Assembly: GCA_009840445.1 (NCBI GenBank)
Contig: VXNS01000076.1
Span: 1-36,512 of the forward strand
From: Synechococcus sp. SB0662_bin_14
GTDB taxonomy: Bacteria > Cyanobacteriota > Cyanobacteriia > PCC-6307 > Cyanobiaceae
Direction of reading: 5' to 3'
Length of the DNA stretch: 36,512 nucleotides
Both the position numbers and the translations under genes were made by a program. Under the pieces are notes generated by a model that saw nothing but the letters and a program-made list of their open reading frames with translations, was not told the DNA's origin and made no database searches. Shown in pieces: positions 8,484 to 16,440 of the stretch. Position 1 is the stretch's first letter. Each line of letters begins with the position of its first letter.

Positions 8484-9521
8484 ATGGCAAGTGTCCGTCG
8501 GTGCCAGCAGTTATGGATCATCGTTCTGCTGTTGACAGTTGGTTTTTTGGCCGTGGCTGCCTTGACGTCAGGCCCTGTCGCCATCCAACCCGACCGCCTG
8601 TTGGCCACCCTTCTCGGCCAGGGGGACACGATGGAAACCGCTGTCTTTTGGGTCATTCGTTTGCCGCGGCTCCTGCTTGGCCTTGCCGCCGGCATCGCCT
8701 TGGCCCTCTCCGGCGCAGCCCTGCAAGGCATCCTGCGCAACCCCCTGGCGGATCCGGGCCTCATCGGCATCACCGCTGGCGCCTCCCTTGGCAGTGTCAC
8801 GGTCATTGTTCTCGGAGAAGCCGTTGCAGATTCTTTGCCAACAGCACTCAGACCATGGCTCTTGCCGATTGCGGCTTTTCTGGGCGCGGCCCTGGTGATT
8901 GCGCTTGTGTTTTCCCTGGCGCAACGCGACGGCACAACATCTGTGGCAACCTTGATTTTGGCCGGTGTGGCGATTAATGCCACAGCCTCTGCAATCATCG
9001 GAGGATTGGTGTATATCAGCGATGATGATCAGTTGCGGGATCTGACGTTCTGGACCATGGGCGCCCTGGCTGGGGCCGGCTGGCCTTTGGTGCTCATGGC
9101 TGTTGCCCTGACTGCCCTGTCGGCTCCCCTGCTGGTGGGGCAGGCCCAGGCGCTGGACCTGTTGCAGTTGGGAGAGCGGGCGGCATTTCACACGGGCCTG
9201 GACGTGGAGCGTTGTAAGCGCCGTGTGGCGTTGGGAACAGCGATCACCGTTGGCGCCGTCACCTCGGCCGCTGGTCCCATTGGCTTTATCGGCCTGGTGG
9301 CTCCCCACTTGGCGCGCCTCGTCTTCGGACCACGCCATGCCGTTCTGCTACCAGCCGCCGTCCTCATGGGAATTGCCCTGGTGCTGGCGGCGGATCTTGC
9401 AGTTCGTCTTGTGGCGCCCCCGGCGGAGCCGCCCCTGGGTTTGGCCATCAGCCTGATCGGGGGACCGTTTTTTCTTTGGCTGCTACTGCGCAGCCCGATG
9501 AATCACGAACAAGGGAATTAG
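8484..9521 (+). CDS. hmuU: Heme ABC transporter permease (FecCD family)
   Basis: About 345 residues with roughly ten hydrophobic membrane segments. The FecCD signatures are easy to read: LPRLLLGLAAGIALALSGAA, RNPLADPGLIGITAGASLG, and near the end GPIGFIGLVAPHLAR, the loop that contacts the ATPase. The frame opens at ATG 8466. ATG 8484 has a GGGAGG ten bases upstream and is preferred here. The first start lies 4 bp beyond the HmuT stop. It forms one operon with the receptor, the binding protein and the ATPase. Confidence 0.92.
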   Translation: MASVRRCQQLWIIVLLLTVGFLAVAALTSGPVAIQPDRLLATLLGQGDTMETAVFWVIRLPRLLLGLAAGIALALSGAALQGILRNPLADPGLIGITAGASLGSVTVIVLGEAVADSLPTALRPWLLPIAAFLGAALVIALVFSLAQRDGTTSVATLILAGVAINATASAIIGGLVYISDDDQLRDLTFWTMGALAGAGWPLVLMAVALTALSAPLLVGQAQALDLLQLGERAAFHTGLDVERCKRRVALGTAITVGAVTSAAGPIGFIGLVAPHLARLVFGPRHAVLLPAAVLMGIALVLAADLAVRLVAPPAEPPLGLAISLIGGPFFLWLLLRSPMNHEQGN

Positions 9522-9523
9522 TT

Positions 9524-10306
9524 GTGCTGGAAGCTGTCGATGTCTACGTGATGCGGGGGCGACGGCCCGTTTTGAAGGGGATCAGCCTACGGCTACAGCC
9601 CGGACGGATCACCGCCGTGATTGGCCCCAACGGTGCTGGCAAGTCAACGGTGTTGGCCTGTCTTTCGGGGGCGTTGATGCCTGGGCGTGGCACACTCCGC
9701 TTGGCTGGGGAGTGTCTGCATCAGTTGTCTGCGGCTGAGCTGGGGCGTCGCCGTGCTGTTCTTGAACAATCGCCAATCGCCCCTGCCGGATTCACGCTGA
9801 AGGTGCTGGTGGCGTTGGGAATCCCCCGCCAAGTGCCGCCGCGGCAAGCCCAGACACTGGTGGATCGGGCCCTCAAAGCTGTGGGCCTGACCGAGCACGC
9901 TCAGCAGACGATTGATGCCTTATCGGGTGGTGGGCAACAGCGGGCCCACTTGGCCCGTGTCCTGGCGCAACTCTGGGCGGGGCAGGCCTTGGGTGGCGGA
10001 CATTGGCTGCTGTTGGACGAGCCCACGGCCCACCTGGACCTGGCCCACCAGGCCGCCGTCATCCGCATTGCCCACCAGGTGGTAGCGGAAGGTGTCGGGG
10101 TGGTGGCGGTGGTCCATGACCTGACCGTTGCCGCTGCTCTGGCAAGTCACGTTGTCCTGATGCAAGGTGGTTGTGTGGTGGCCTGGGGGCCAGCGGATCA
10201 ACTTTTGCAGCCCATGGTTCTGGAGCCCGTGTACGGCCTTCCCCTGTTGCGCAATGAACCCACAACTGGAAGAACAGCAATTATCCCCCTCTTCCCTGTC
10301 CTGTGA
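9524..10306 (+). CDS. hmuV: Heme ABC transporter ATP-binding protein
   Basis: 260 residues from a GTG at 9524, which has AAGGGA eight bases upstream and starts just after the permease stop (TAG, 9519-9521). A longer TTG start at 9476 inside hmuU is less likely. Walker A is GPNGAGKST (residues 34-42), the signature is LSGGGQQRAHLAR, Walker B is HWLLLDEPTAHLD, and the switch His is in VAVVHDLT. It energises heme import through HmuU. The last codons lie in a 68-bp repeat (10293-10360) that recurs at 11568-11635, so the C-terminal residues may have been altered by an insertion-sequence end. Confidence 0.92.
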   Translation: MLEAVDVYVMRGRRPVLKGISLRLQPGRITAVIGPNGAGKSTVLACLSGALMPGRGTLRLAGECLHQLSAAELGRRRAVLEQSPIAPAGFTLKVLVALGIPRQVPPRQAQTLVDRALKAVGLTEHAQQTIDALSGGGQQRAHLARVLAQLWAGQALGGGHWLLLDEPTAHLDLAHQAAVIRIAHQVVAEGVGVVAVVHDLTVAAALASHVVLMQGGCVVAWGPADQLLQPMVLEPVYGLPLLRNEPTTGRTAIIPLFPVL

Positions 10307-10360
10307 AGACTCAAGCGTGGCGCCCTAAAAAGTGCAGAACATTTATAGAGCGATCACCAG
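10293..10360. repeat. 68-bp direct repeat, copy 1
   Basis: This segment matches 11568-11635 at 60 of 68 positions by direct comparison. It starts in the last 14 bases of hmuV and supplies that gene's stop codon. The other copy lies right beside the 5' end of an IS5-type transposase remnant, so this is probably a solo end of the same element. Confidence 0.8.
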
Positions 10361-10575
10361 GAAAGAGAAGAATAGCAGAAAGAAAATGCTTGGCAAAAAT
10401 GTTTGGGGATTATGACCTTTAGTCACATGGGCCTTGGTCAGGGGGGATTGAAGATGGTGGACGAGTAACAAAGTGGTACACCCTATGCCCTGGTCCGGCC
10501 TCTCTCAATTAGGTTTCAGCAAATTTCACCGCTTCTTGATACTTCTCTACCAACCTTTTCACTAAGGACAAGCTC

Positions 10576-10882
10576 ATGACTGCTGACGCTCTTTAGGCTT
10601 CTTCGTCCGAATCTAAGGTGCCCTTGGATGGGTCAAGGCAAGTGTCTCAAGATGCTCCTGGAGAACAGGTTCAGCCCATGCGGCAGGGGGAAGAGCCAGC
10701 CTTGGCCCCCTTCCTTCAGTTGCTGGATCACCATAATTGCTGCACACCCCGAGCAGTTGCAGCCTCTCCTGACCACGGATCTGAAGGCTCACCTGGAAGA
10801 CCTGGTGGGGTCTATTGACGTGGATCTCAACTCTCCCCTTGAGCCTGATGATGAAGAAGAGGAAGACTGTGAAATCCTGTGA
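10576..10882 (+). pseudogene. Decayed PrlF-type antitoxin
   Basis: From the ATG at 10576 the frame runs into an in-frame TAG at codon 7, resumes (EEPALAPFLQLLDHH), then shifts by one base near 10738. The new frame gives IIAAHPEQLQPL and SIDVDLNSPLEPDDEEEE. The order (acidic -PALAPFL-, HPE-LQPL, VDLD-PL, acidic end) is the C-terminal half of PrlF antitoxins, the partners of YhaV toxins. The AbrB-like DNA-binding domain expected before it is missing or unrecognisable. The frame ends in GTGA, overlapping the toxin start at 10879, the coupling normal for such operons. Both the stop codon and the frameshift argue that no antitoxin is made. Confidence 0.7.
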
Positions 10883-11361
10883 GTCTCCTCTGGATTATCA
10901 ATGGCTGGGCCGTTTATGCCCATCCCCAGTTTCTTGGCCAGCGGGATAAGTTGATCAGACAAGTGGAGCGCCTTTGGGCAAGGGCTCGCGAGCAAGGAGA
11001 TCCCGATGGCTATCTCGAGAAAAGGGCCAGCAAGCGCTTGGCGGCCATCATCAAACTCACAGAGGAGGTGATCCCAAGCGATCCCGGCCATGCCAGCTTT
11101 CGACAAGGTTTAACGCTAGGTCCAGATAGGTCCAGAATACAGGCATTGGCGCCGCGCCAAGTTTTGCTAACAGTACAGATTGTTCTTCCGCTTCCACCAG
11201 AGCAGCAGAATGATTATCTTGGGCTGGTTCAACGACGAGACCACCAAAAGAGGACCTATGGCGCAAAATCCGATGCCTATCACGTCTTTCAGGATATGTT
11301 GAGACGGGGATGTCCTCCCAATGACTGGAATACCCTTGTTGCCGAGGCAAATAGATCTTAA
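10879..11361 (+). pseudogene. Broken YhaV-family toxin (mRNA interferase)
   Basis: The start matches YhaV: INGWAVYAHPQFLGQ, then KRASKRLAAI and DPGHASFRQG. At 11117-11136 a 10-bp tandem duplication (TAGGTCCAGA twice) throws the frame. The next frame continues the family sequence (YRHWRRAKF, YRLFFRF, MIILGWFNDETTK) but has a TAA inside. Near 11249 the first frame resumes with RTYGAKSDAYHVFQDMLRRG, the conserved C-terminus, followed by PPNDW. The open frame across the locus therefore encodes a nonsense middle. In intact form this toxin is a ribonuclease controlled by PrlF. Loss of both parts together makes sense, because a live toxin without antitoxin would be harmful. Confidence 0.87.
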
Positions 11362-11369
11362 GGCTTTGG

Positions 11370-11560
11370 CACGCTCATACCATTCCTGTAGTTGATCGTC
11401 TGATCTGTCGGACAGTTTGCGTCGATCCCCGCAAAAGTCCGCACCACCGGCACATCAACCAACTCTTCTTCCATCCCAGTGGATAAGGACGGCGACCCAC
11501 TGTTCTGTCTTGCTTGCCATAGAAAGATTGGAGCAGTTCCTCCAACTCCTCCCAAGACAC
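11370..11560 (-). pseudogene. Remnant of an IS5-type transposase N-terminus
   Basis: On the minus strand a GTG at 11560, preceded by GGAGGAGG, begins SWEELEELLQSFYGKQDRTVGRRPYPL, which resembles IS5 transposase starts (-W-LE-LI-, GR-PYPL). The expected following segment of ~20 residues is missing. A different frame then gives MEEELVDVPVVRTFAGID and DQTINYRN, matching the family pattern MEEALY-IP-MR-FAGL, PDETTILNFR. An internal deletion with frameshift and loss of everything downstream leave a fragment only. Confidence 0.7.
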
Positions 11561-11567
11561 CTCCTCC

Positions 11568-11635
11568 TCCCTGTCCTATAAAGACCCAAGAGTGGCGCCC
11601 TGAAAATTGCAGAACCTGTATAGAGCGATCACCAG
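11568..11635. repeat. 68-bp direct repeat, copy 2
   Basis: Near-identical (60 of 68) to 10293-10360 and in the same orientation. It lies 8 bp upstream of the start of the IS5-type transposase remnant on the minus strand. It therefore probably represents the element's terminal and leader region. The frame of the downstream restriction enzyme runs through it, which argues that the enzyme starts later. Confidence 0.75.
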
Positions 11636-11724
11636 AAAGGGGCAAGGGTGAGTGTACCCATCCTACCTGCTGCGGTCTGCCGCCAGCTTACCCTACACCC
11701 ATCTCCTCCTCAAGACAGACCACC

Positions 11725-14700
11725 ATGCCCCCCGCGCCAGACCGCACCCCGTCACCAGCCCCTTGGCGCGGCAGCTTGTTTGCCCAGGATTTTCTGGGCG
11801 GGCCGTTGGCGGATTCCCCGGCCTGGGAAGCGCTGGGGGAGGGGGAATTGGCGGCGGTGGAAGCGGGTTTGCGGGGGATTGTGGAGCGTTTTCCCCGGCA
11901 GCACCAGCCCAACGAGGCCACCACCGAGGACGAGTTGATCTGGCCCGTGTTCCAGTGCCTGGGCTGGCGGGATTTCCTGCGGCAACAACGGCTCAGCAGC
12001 CGGAAGCGGGAGGACGTGCCCGACGGGGTGTTGTTTGCCAACGAGGCGGCCAAGGTCAAGGCGCTGGAGCAGGACGAGGAATGGCGATGCTATGGCCATG
12101 GGGTGGCGCTGGTGGAAGCCAAGCGTTGGGGGGTGGCGCTGGATCGCAGTAGCCCTCAGCAGCGGGCGCCGGCCGGCCAGGTGTTGCGCTATTTGCGCCG
12201 TGCCGACGACCTGACCCATGGCGCCCTGCGTTGGGGGATTCTCAGCAACGGCCAACGTTGGCGCCTCTATTACGCTGGCGCCCGCTCCGTGGCGGAGGAG
12301 TTTTTTGAGATCAACCTACCGGCAGTTTTGCGCCATCAGGACCGCCATGGACTCAAGTTGTTTGTGCTGTTGTTGCGTCCCCAGGCGTTTGTGCCGATTG
12401 CGGCTGGCCAAAGCCTGCATGAGTGGATTCTGAACGAGGGTCGCCGTTACGGGGAACGGGTGGCCGCCAACCTCTCGGATATGGTGTTTCACCAAGTGTT
12501 TCCCAGGCTCGCCAAGGCCCTGGCTGCTGCCGTCGAAGGCGCTGGCCAGCCCTTGGATCAGCCCTCCTCCCTGGCCCAGGTGCGTGAGGCTGCCCTCACC
12601 CTGCTCTACCGCCTCCTGTTCATCCTCTATGCGGAGGATCGCGGCCTGTTGCCGGTGCAGAACCTGCGCTACGATGATTATAGCTTGCGTAAGTGGCGCG
12701 ATGACGTAAAACGCCGCAAAGACGCCAAGGATGTTTTCTCCACCCGGTTTTGTCGCTACTGGTCCCACTTGCAGGATCTTTGCCAGGCCATTGACAAGGG
12801 GGATCTCTCCATTGGCCTGTCCCCCTATAACGGCGGCCTGTTCAACGCTGCCCAAACACCCCTACTGGTGGCGGTGAATCTCAACGATCAGGTGATGGCG
12901 GATGTGCTGGCGGCCCTCTCCTTTGATCGCACAACGGGAAACTACATCAATTACCGGGACCTGAGCGTTGAGCAGCTTGGCTCCATTTACGAACGGCTGC
13001 TGGATCACGAGCTGGTGCATCAGGACGGGACCGTCACGGTGCAACCCAACGTGTTTGCCCGCAAGAAATCGGGCAGTTACTACACACCGGATGCCCTGGT
13101 GCGGCTCATCATCAAGGAAACCCTGACGCCCCTGGTGGAGGGCCGCAGCGCGGAAGAGATCCTGGCGCTCAAAATCTGCGATCCGGCCATGGGCTCCGGC
13201 CACTTCCTGGTGAGCCTGGTGGACTACCTCAGTGACCGGGTAATTGAAGCCATGGCCGCCACCTCGGAGGACGATGAGACAGAAGCCCCTGGCGCCGCCG
13301 GGCGGAACGGAGCAACGGCTGCGGTGGCGGAGCGCATCGAGGCCCTCCGCGCCACCATCCGGGGAAATGCCCGCCGCGGCGGCTGGGAACTGGAGGAAAG
13401 CCAGTTAGACGACCGCCACATTGTGCGGCGTCTGGTGTTGAAACGTTGTGTCTACGGCGTGGACAAGAACCCCATGGCGGTGGAACTGGCCAAGGTTTCC
13501 CTCTGGCTCCACACCTTTACCGCCGGGGCGCCGCTGAGTTTTCTGGACCACCACCTGCGCTGTGGCGATAGCCTCTTCGGCTGCTGGGTTGGGCAAGCCA
13601 TTGAGCAAGTCATGGATGCTGGTGGGCTGGTCCTGGAGCGACCCCTGCGGGAAGCCACCCAGGCAGCCCACGCCATGCACGCCATTGAGGAGTTGACGGA
13701 TGCCGAGATTGAAGAAACAGAAGCCTCAGCACAATTTTTTGCGGAACTACAAGAAGCCACCGGCCCACTGGCAGCATTCCTCTCCCTTGCCCATGCCTTG
13801 CAATGGCTGGATCTTGCCAAGAAAGACAATAAGGAAGCTCGCAGTAACTTCCTTGTTGGACTTTATGGCAATCCTGTTGCCGTTGCAGAAGGTAAAGAGC
13901 CGGTGAAGAATGACGAGCATGGACGCTTTGCCCTGTTGTTGGAGCAGGCGCGGGCTTTACTGGCTGAGGAGGGGTTCTTCCACTGGCAAGCGGCGTTTCC
14001 AGGTCTCTGGCATGACTGGACAGGGGAGAACAGCGGCGGCTTTGATGCCGTCATTGGCAATCCCCCCTGGGAGCGGGTGAAATTGCAACAGGTGGAATGG
14101 TTTGCAGCGCGGCGGCCCGAGATTGCCAAGGTCCAGCGGGCTGCGGATCGCAAGCGCCTGATCCAGAGATTGAAGAACGCCGGTGATCCCCTGGCCGGCG
14201 CCTTTGCCCAGGCCGAACAACAGGCCAACGCCACGGCCCGCATGGCCCGTTCCTGCGGAGATTATCCCCTTCTCTCCGGGGGTGACGTGAATTTCTATTC
14301 CCTCTTTATGGAGCGGGCCATGGCGTTGGTGAAACTCCAAGGCATGGTGGGGCTGCTGGTACCCTCCGGCATCGCCTCGGACAAGACGGCAGCCAGGTTC
14401 TTCCGCCGTGTGGCCACGGAAGGGCGATTGCGCGCCCTCTACGACTTTGAGAACAAAAAGATCTTTTTCCCGGACGTTCATGCCTCGTTCAAATTCTGCG
14501 TCTTCGTGGCCAGCGCCAGCGCTTCAGCTTCTTCTCCCCCTGCCCGGTGCGCTTTTTTCCTCCACAGCACGGCAGAACTTGCCGATTCCGAACGCTGCTT
14601 TACCCTCACCCCTGAAGACTTTGCCCGTGTGAATCCCAACACCGGCACCGCCCCCATCTTCCGTAGCCGCCGGGACGCGGAACTTACCATGGGGATCTAT

Positions 14701-15708
14701 CAGCGTCTTCCCGTTTTGGTGGATCGTTCCACAGGGGAAGAGAAGAAGGCCTGGCCGGTGAAATATGTTCGCATGTTTGATATGACCAACGACTCCCACC
14801 TGTTCCGCACCAAAGAGGAACTTGAGGAGCGGGAAGGGGCCTTTCCTGTTGGTGGAAATCGTTGGGATAGCCCCAGTGGAGTTTGGGTGCCGTTGTATGA
14901 GGGGAAGATGGTGCAAGCTTTTGATCATCGGGCGGCTTCAGTAAAGGTCAATTCAGACAATCTTAATCGCCAAGGACAGCCAGTTCAAAGCTCTTACGCT
15001 GAGCTATCTGATCCGGACTTCCTTCCAAATCCAAGATATTTTGTCCAATCAGAACAAATTCGCTGGATGTCAGGGCATGATTGGTCAATTTGCTTTAAAG
15101 ATATAACATCCTCAACAAATATGCGCTCTATGATTGCAAGCATGTTATCAATATCAGCAGCCGGACACAAATTGCCATATCTATTTATAGAAAATGAATA
15201 TAATGAGAGATCCTATCTTCTTCTTGCAAATCTAAATTCCATTGTTTTTGACTATTGCGCTCGTCAGAAGATAAATACAACCAGCTTTACTCTGTTTCTA
15301 CTGGAACAACTCCCTGTCGTGCCGCCGGAACGTTATGAGCGTGAGTGTTTCGGATTAAAGACAGCGGCGGAGATTGTGCGAGCCGCTGTCCTGGAACTCA
15401 CCTACACCGCCCATGATATGTCCCCCTTCGCTCGCGACATGGGCCATGTGGATGCGGCGGGCGAAGTGCTACCGCCTTTCCCCTGGGACGAGGCCCGCCG
15501 TCTGCATCTGCGGGCCAAGCTGGATGCTCTCTATTTCCACCTCTATGGCGTCACCAACCGGGATGATGTGCGCTACATTTACTCCACCTTCCCCATCGTG
15601 GAGAGGCAAGATCAGGATAACTATGGATGTTATCGTTCCCTTGAGCTTTGCCTGGCCTACATGAATGCCTTGACGGCGGGGCAGCCGGATGTGGTGGTTG
15701 AGGGTTGA
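11725..15708 (+). CDS. Single-chain type IIG-like restriction-modification enzyme
   Basis: About 1327 residues from the ATG at 11725. The frame is open from 11479, but that part crosses a repeat. An N-terminal nuclease-like part has PDGVLF (D100) and VEAKRW (E131, K133), a PD-(D/E)xK arrangement. A helical region leads to an N6-adenine methyltransferase domain with motif I DPAMGSGHF (from residue 486) and motif IV NPPW (from residue 779). A C-terminal region expected to hold target recognition follows. Such proteins methylate one strand and cut unmodified DNA as one polypeptide (Eco57I/MmeI style). PglX of BREX is similar in the methylase part, but no BREX partners are nearby. Bases 14930-15310 are markedly AT-rich, suggesting a replaced recognition segment. 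Confidence 0.85.
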   Translation: MPPAPDRTPSPAPWRGSLFAQDFLGGPLADSPAWEALGEGELAAVEAGLRGIVERFPRQHQPNEATTEDELIWPVFQCLGWRDFLRQQRLSSRKREDVPDGVLFANEAAKVKALEQDEEWRCYGHGVALVEAKRWGVALDRSSPQQRAPAGQVLRYLRRADDLTHGALRWGILSNGQRWRLYYAGARSVAEEFFEINLPAVLRHQDRHGLKLFVLLLRPQAFVPIAAGQSLHEWILNEGRRYGERVAANLSDMVFHQVFPRLAKALAAAVEGAGQPLDQPSSLAQVREAALTLLYRLLFILYAEDRGLLPVQNLRYDDYSLRKWRDDVKRRKDAKDVFSTRFCRYWSHLQDLCQAIDKGDLSIGLSPYNGGLFNAAQTPLLVAVNLNDQVMADVLAALSFDRTTGNYINYRDLSVEQLGSIYERLLDHELVHQDGTVTVQPNVFARKKSGSYYTPDALVRLIIKETLTPLVEGRSAEEILALKICDPAMGSGHFLVSLVDYLSDRVIEAMAATSEDDETEAPGAAGRNGATAAVAERIEALRATIRGNARRGGWELEESQLDDRHIVRRLVLKRCVYGVDKNPMAVELAKVSLWLHTFTAGAPLSFLDHHLRCGDSLFGCWVGQAIEQVMDAGGLVLERPLREATQAAHAMHAIEELTDAEIEETEASAQFFAELQEATGPLAAFLSLAHALQWLDLAKKDNKEARSNFLVGLYGNPVAVAEGKEPVKNDEHGRFALLLEQARALLAEEGFFHWQAAFPGLWHDWTGENSGGFDAVIGNPPWERVKLQQVEWFAARRPEIAKVQRAADRKRLIQRLKNAGDPLAGAFAQAEQQANATARMARSCGDYPLLSGGDVNFYSLFMERAMALVKLQGMVGLLVPSGIASDKTAARFFRRVATEGRLRALYDFENKKIFFPDVHASFKFCVFVASASASASSPPARCAFFLHSTAELADSERCFTLTPEDFARVNPNTGTAPIFRSRRDAELTMGIYQRLPVLVDRSTGEEKKAWPVKYVRMFDMTNDSHLFRTKEELEEREGAFPVGGNRWDSPSGVWVPLYEGKMVQAFDHRAASVKVNSDNLNRQGQPVQSSYAELSDPDFLPNPRYFVQSEQIRWMSGHDWSICFKDITSSTNMRSMIASMLSISAAGHKLPYLFIENEYNERSYLLLANLNSIVFDYCARQKINTTSFTLFLLEQLPVVPPERYERECFGLKTAAEIVRAAVLELTYTAHDMSPFARDMGHVDAAGEVLPPFPWDEARRLHLRAKLDALYFHLYGVTNRDDVRYIYSTFPIVERQDQDNYGCYRSLELCLAYMNALTAGQPDVVVEG

Positions 15709-15733
15709 GGGGGGTGTTGGGGGTGCCTCAGTG

Positions 15734-15801
15734 GAGTTTAGCCAATGACTTGCCTGTACAGAGGGTGACGCCGTTGATACCGGCTTCTGATGGCTAAACT
15801 C
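15734..15801. repeat. 11-bp inverted repeat near IS remnant
   Basis: GAGTTTAGCCA (15734-15744) and its exact complement TGGCTAAACTC (15791-15801) flank a 46-bp spacer just downstream of the restriction enzyme gene. The first arm is closely followed by TGTACAG and the second by TGTACA. It may be a transcription end structure or leftover insertion-sequence termini. Confidence 0.5.
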
Positions 15802-15849
15802 TGTACATTGACGGGAAGTGACCGTTTTTGAGGTCTTTTCAACAAGCTC

Positions 15850-16356
15850 CTAAGGTTCATCAAGGGGTTCATCAAGGTCCGCAGCACAAATCTGCTGTAG
15901 ATAGGCGGGGATAGCGACGACGGCTGCTGAGGATTCAGCAAAGGTTATCCGTACAGACAAGCCGAACACGTTTAAGAGGTAGATTGCACTTTTACGGGAG
16001 GATTGATTGAACTTCCGAACTAGAGAATTCATGTCGATTGTACCTGCAGAATCAGAGAAATGATGATTAAATATATTCGCCAACTTCAAAAGTGCTCCTT
16101 CAAAAGCCTCGGGATCCAGAATCATGAATAGCCTGGAGAAGGCATCATGACTGGGAATATCATGCTTCAACTTGAGGAAGGTGCGCAGAAAATCCCTATG
16201 GACCTTGCTGAAGTTTTCCATATCCACACAGGTTTCATGCCCACAAATCACCGCGACGACGGCCAAAGTAAGCATTTCGGCAAAGTCGTGCTTGGTTGCA
16301 TTGCTCTTACGGGGGGCTTCCAGGTCTTGAAAAAGCTTAACGATCCGAGAAGCCAT
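15850..16356 (-). pseudogene. Truncated ISAs1-family (H-repeat) transposase
   Basis: 168 residues compared with about 370 in complete members. The N-terminal half is readable: LFQDLEAPRKSNATKHDF, LTLAVVAVICGHETCVDM, FLKLKHDIPSHDAFSRLF and LDPEAFEGALL. The first catalytic Asp region is TIDMNSLVRKF, replacing the usual IDGK. After a short VVAIPAYLQQI segment, corresponding to -ITAIPELL-, the protein stops. The rest of the catalytic domain is gone. The codons are AT-richer than in the narB gene upstream on the same strand. Not expected to transpose. Confidence 0.85.
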
Positions 16357-16440
16357 GGTGTCAGTTCATGATCAGCTTGACGAGATTGTGGATGAGGTTG
16401 GCGGCTGTGTCAAGGACCAATCGCATGCTATAAATTACAC

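Noticed and set aside
11479-11724. Open N-terminal extension of the restriction-modification enzyme
   Set aside because: It runs through the 68-bp repeat and lies antisense to an IS5-type remnant, and its residues (Pro/Cys-rich) fit no domain. The nuclease-like fold begins after the ATG at 11725.
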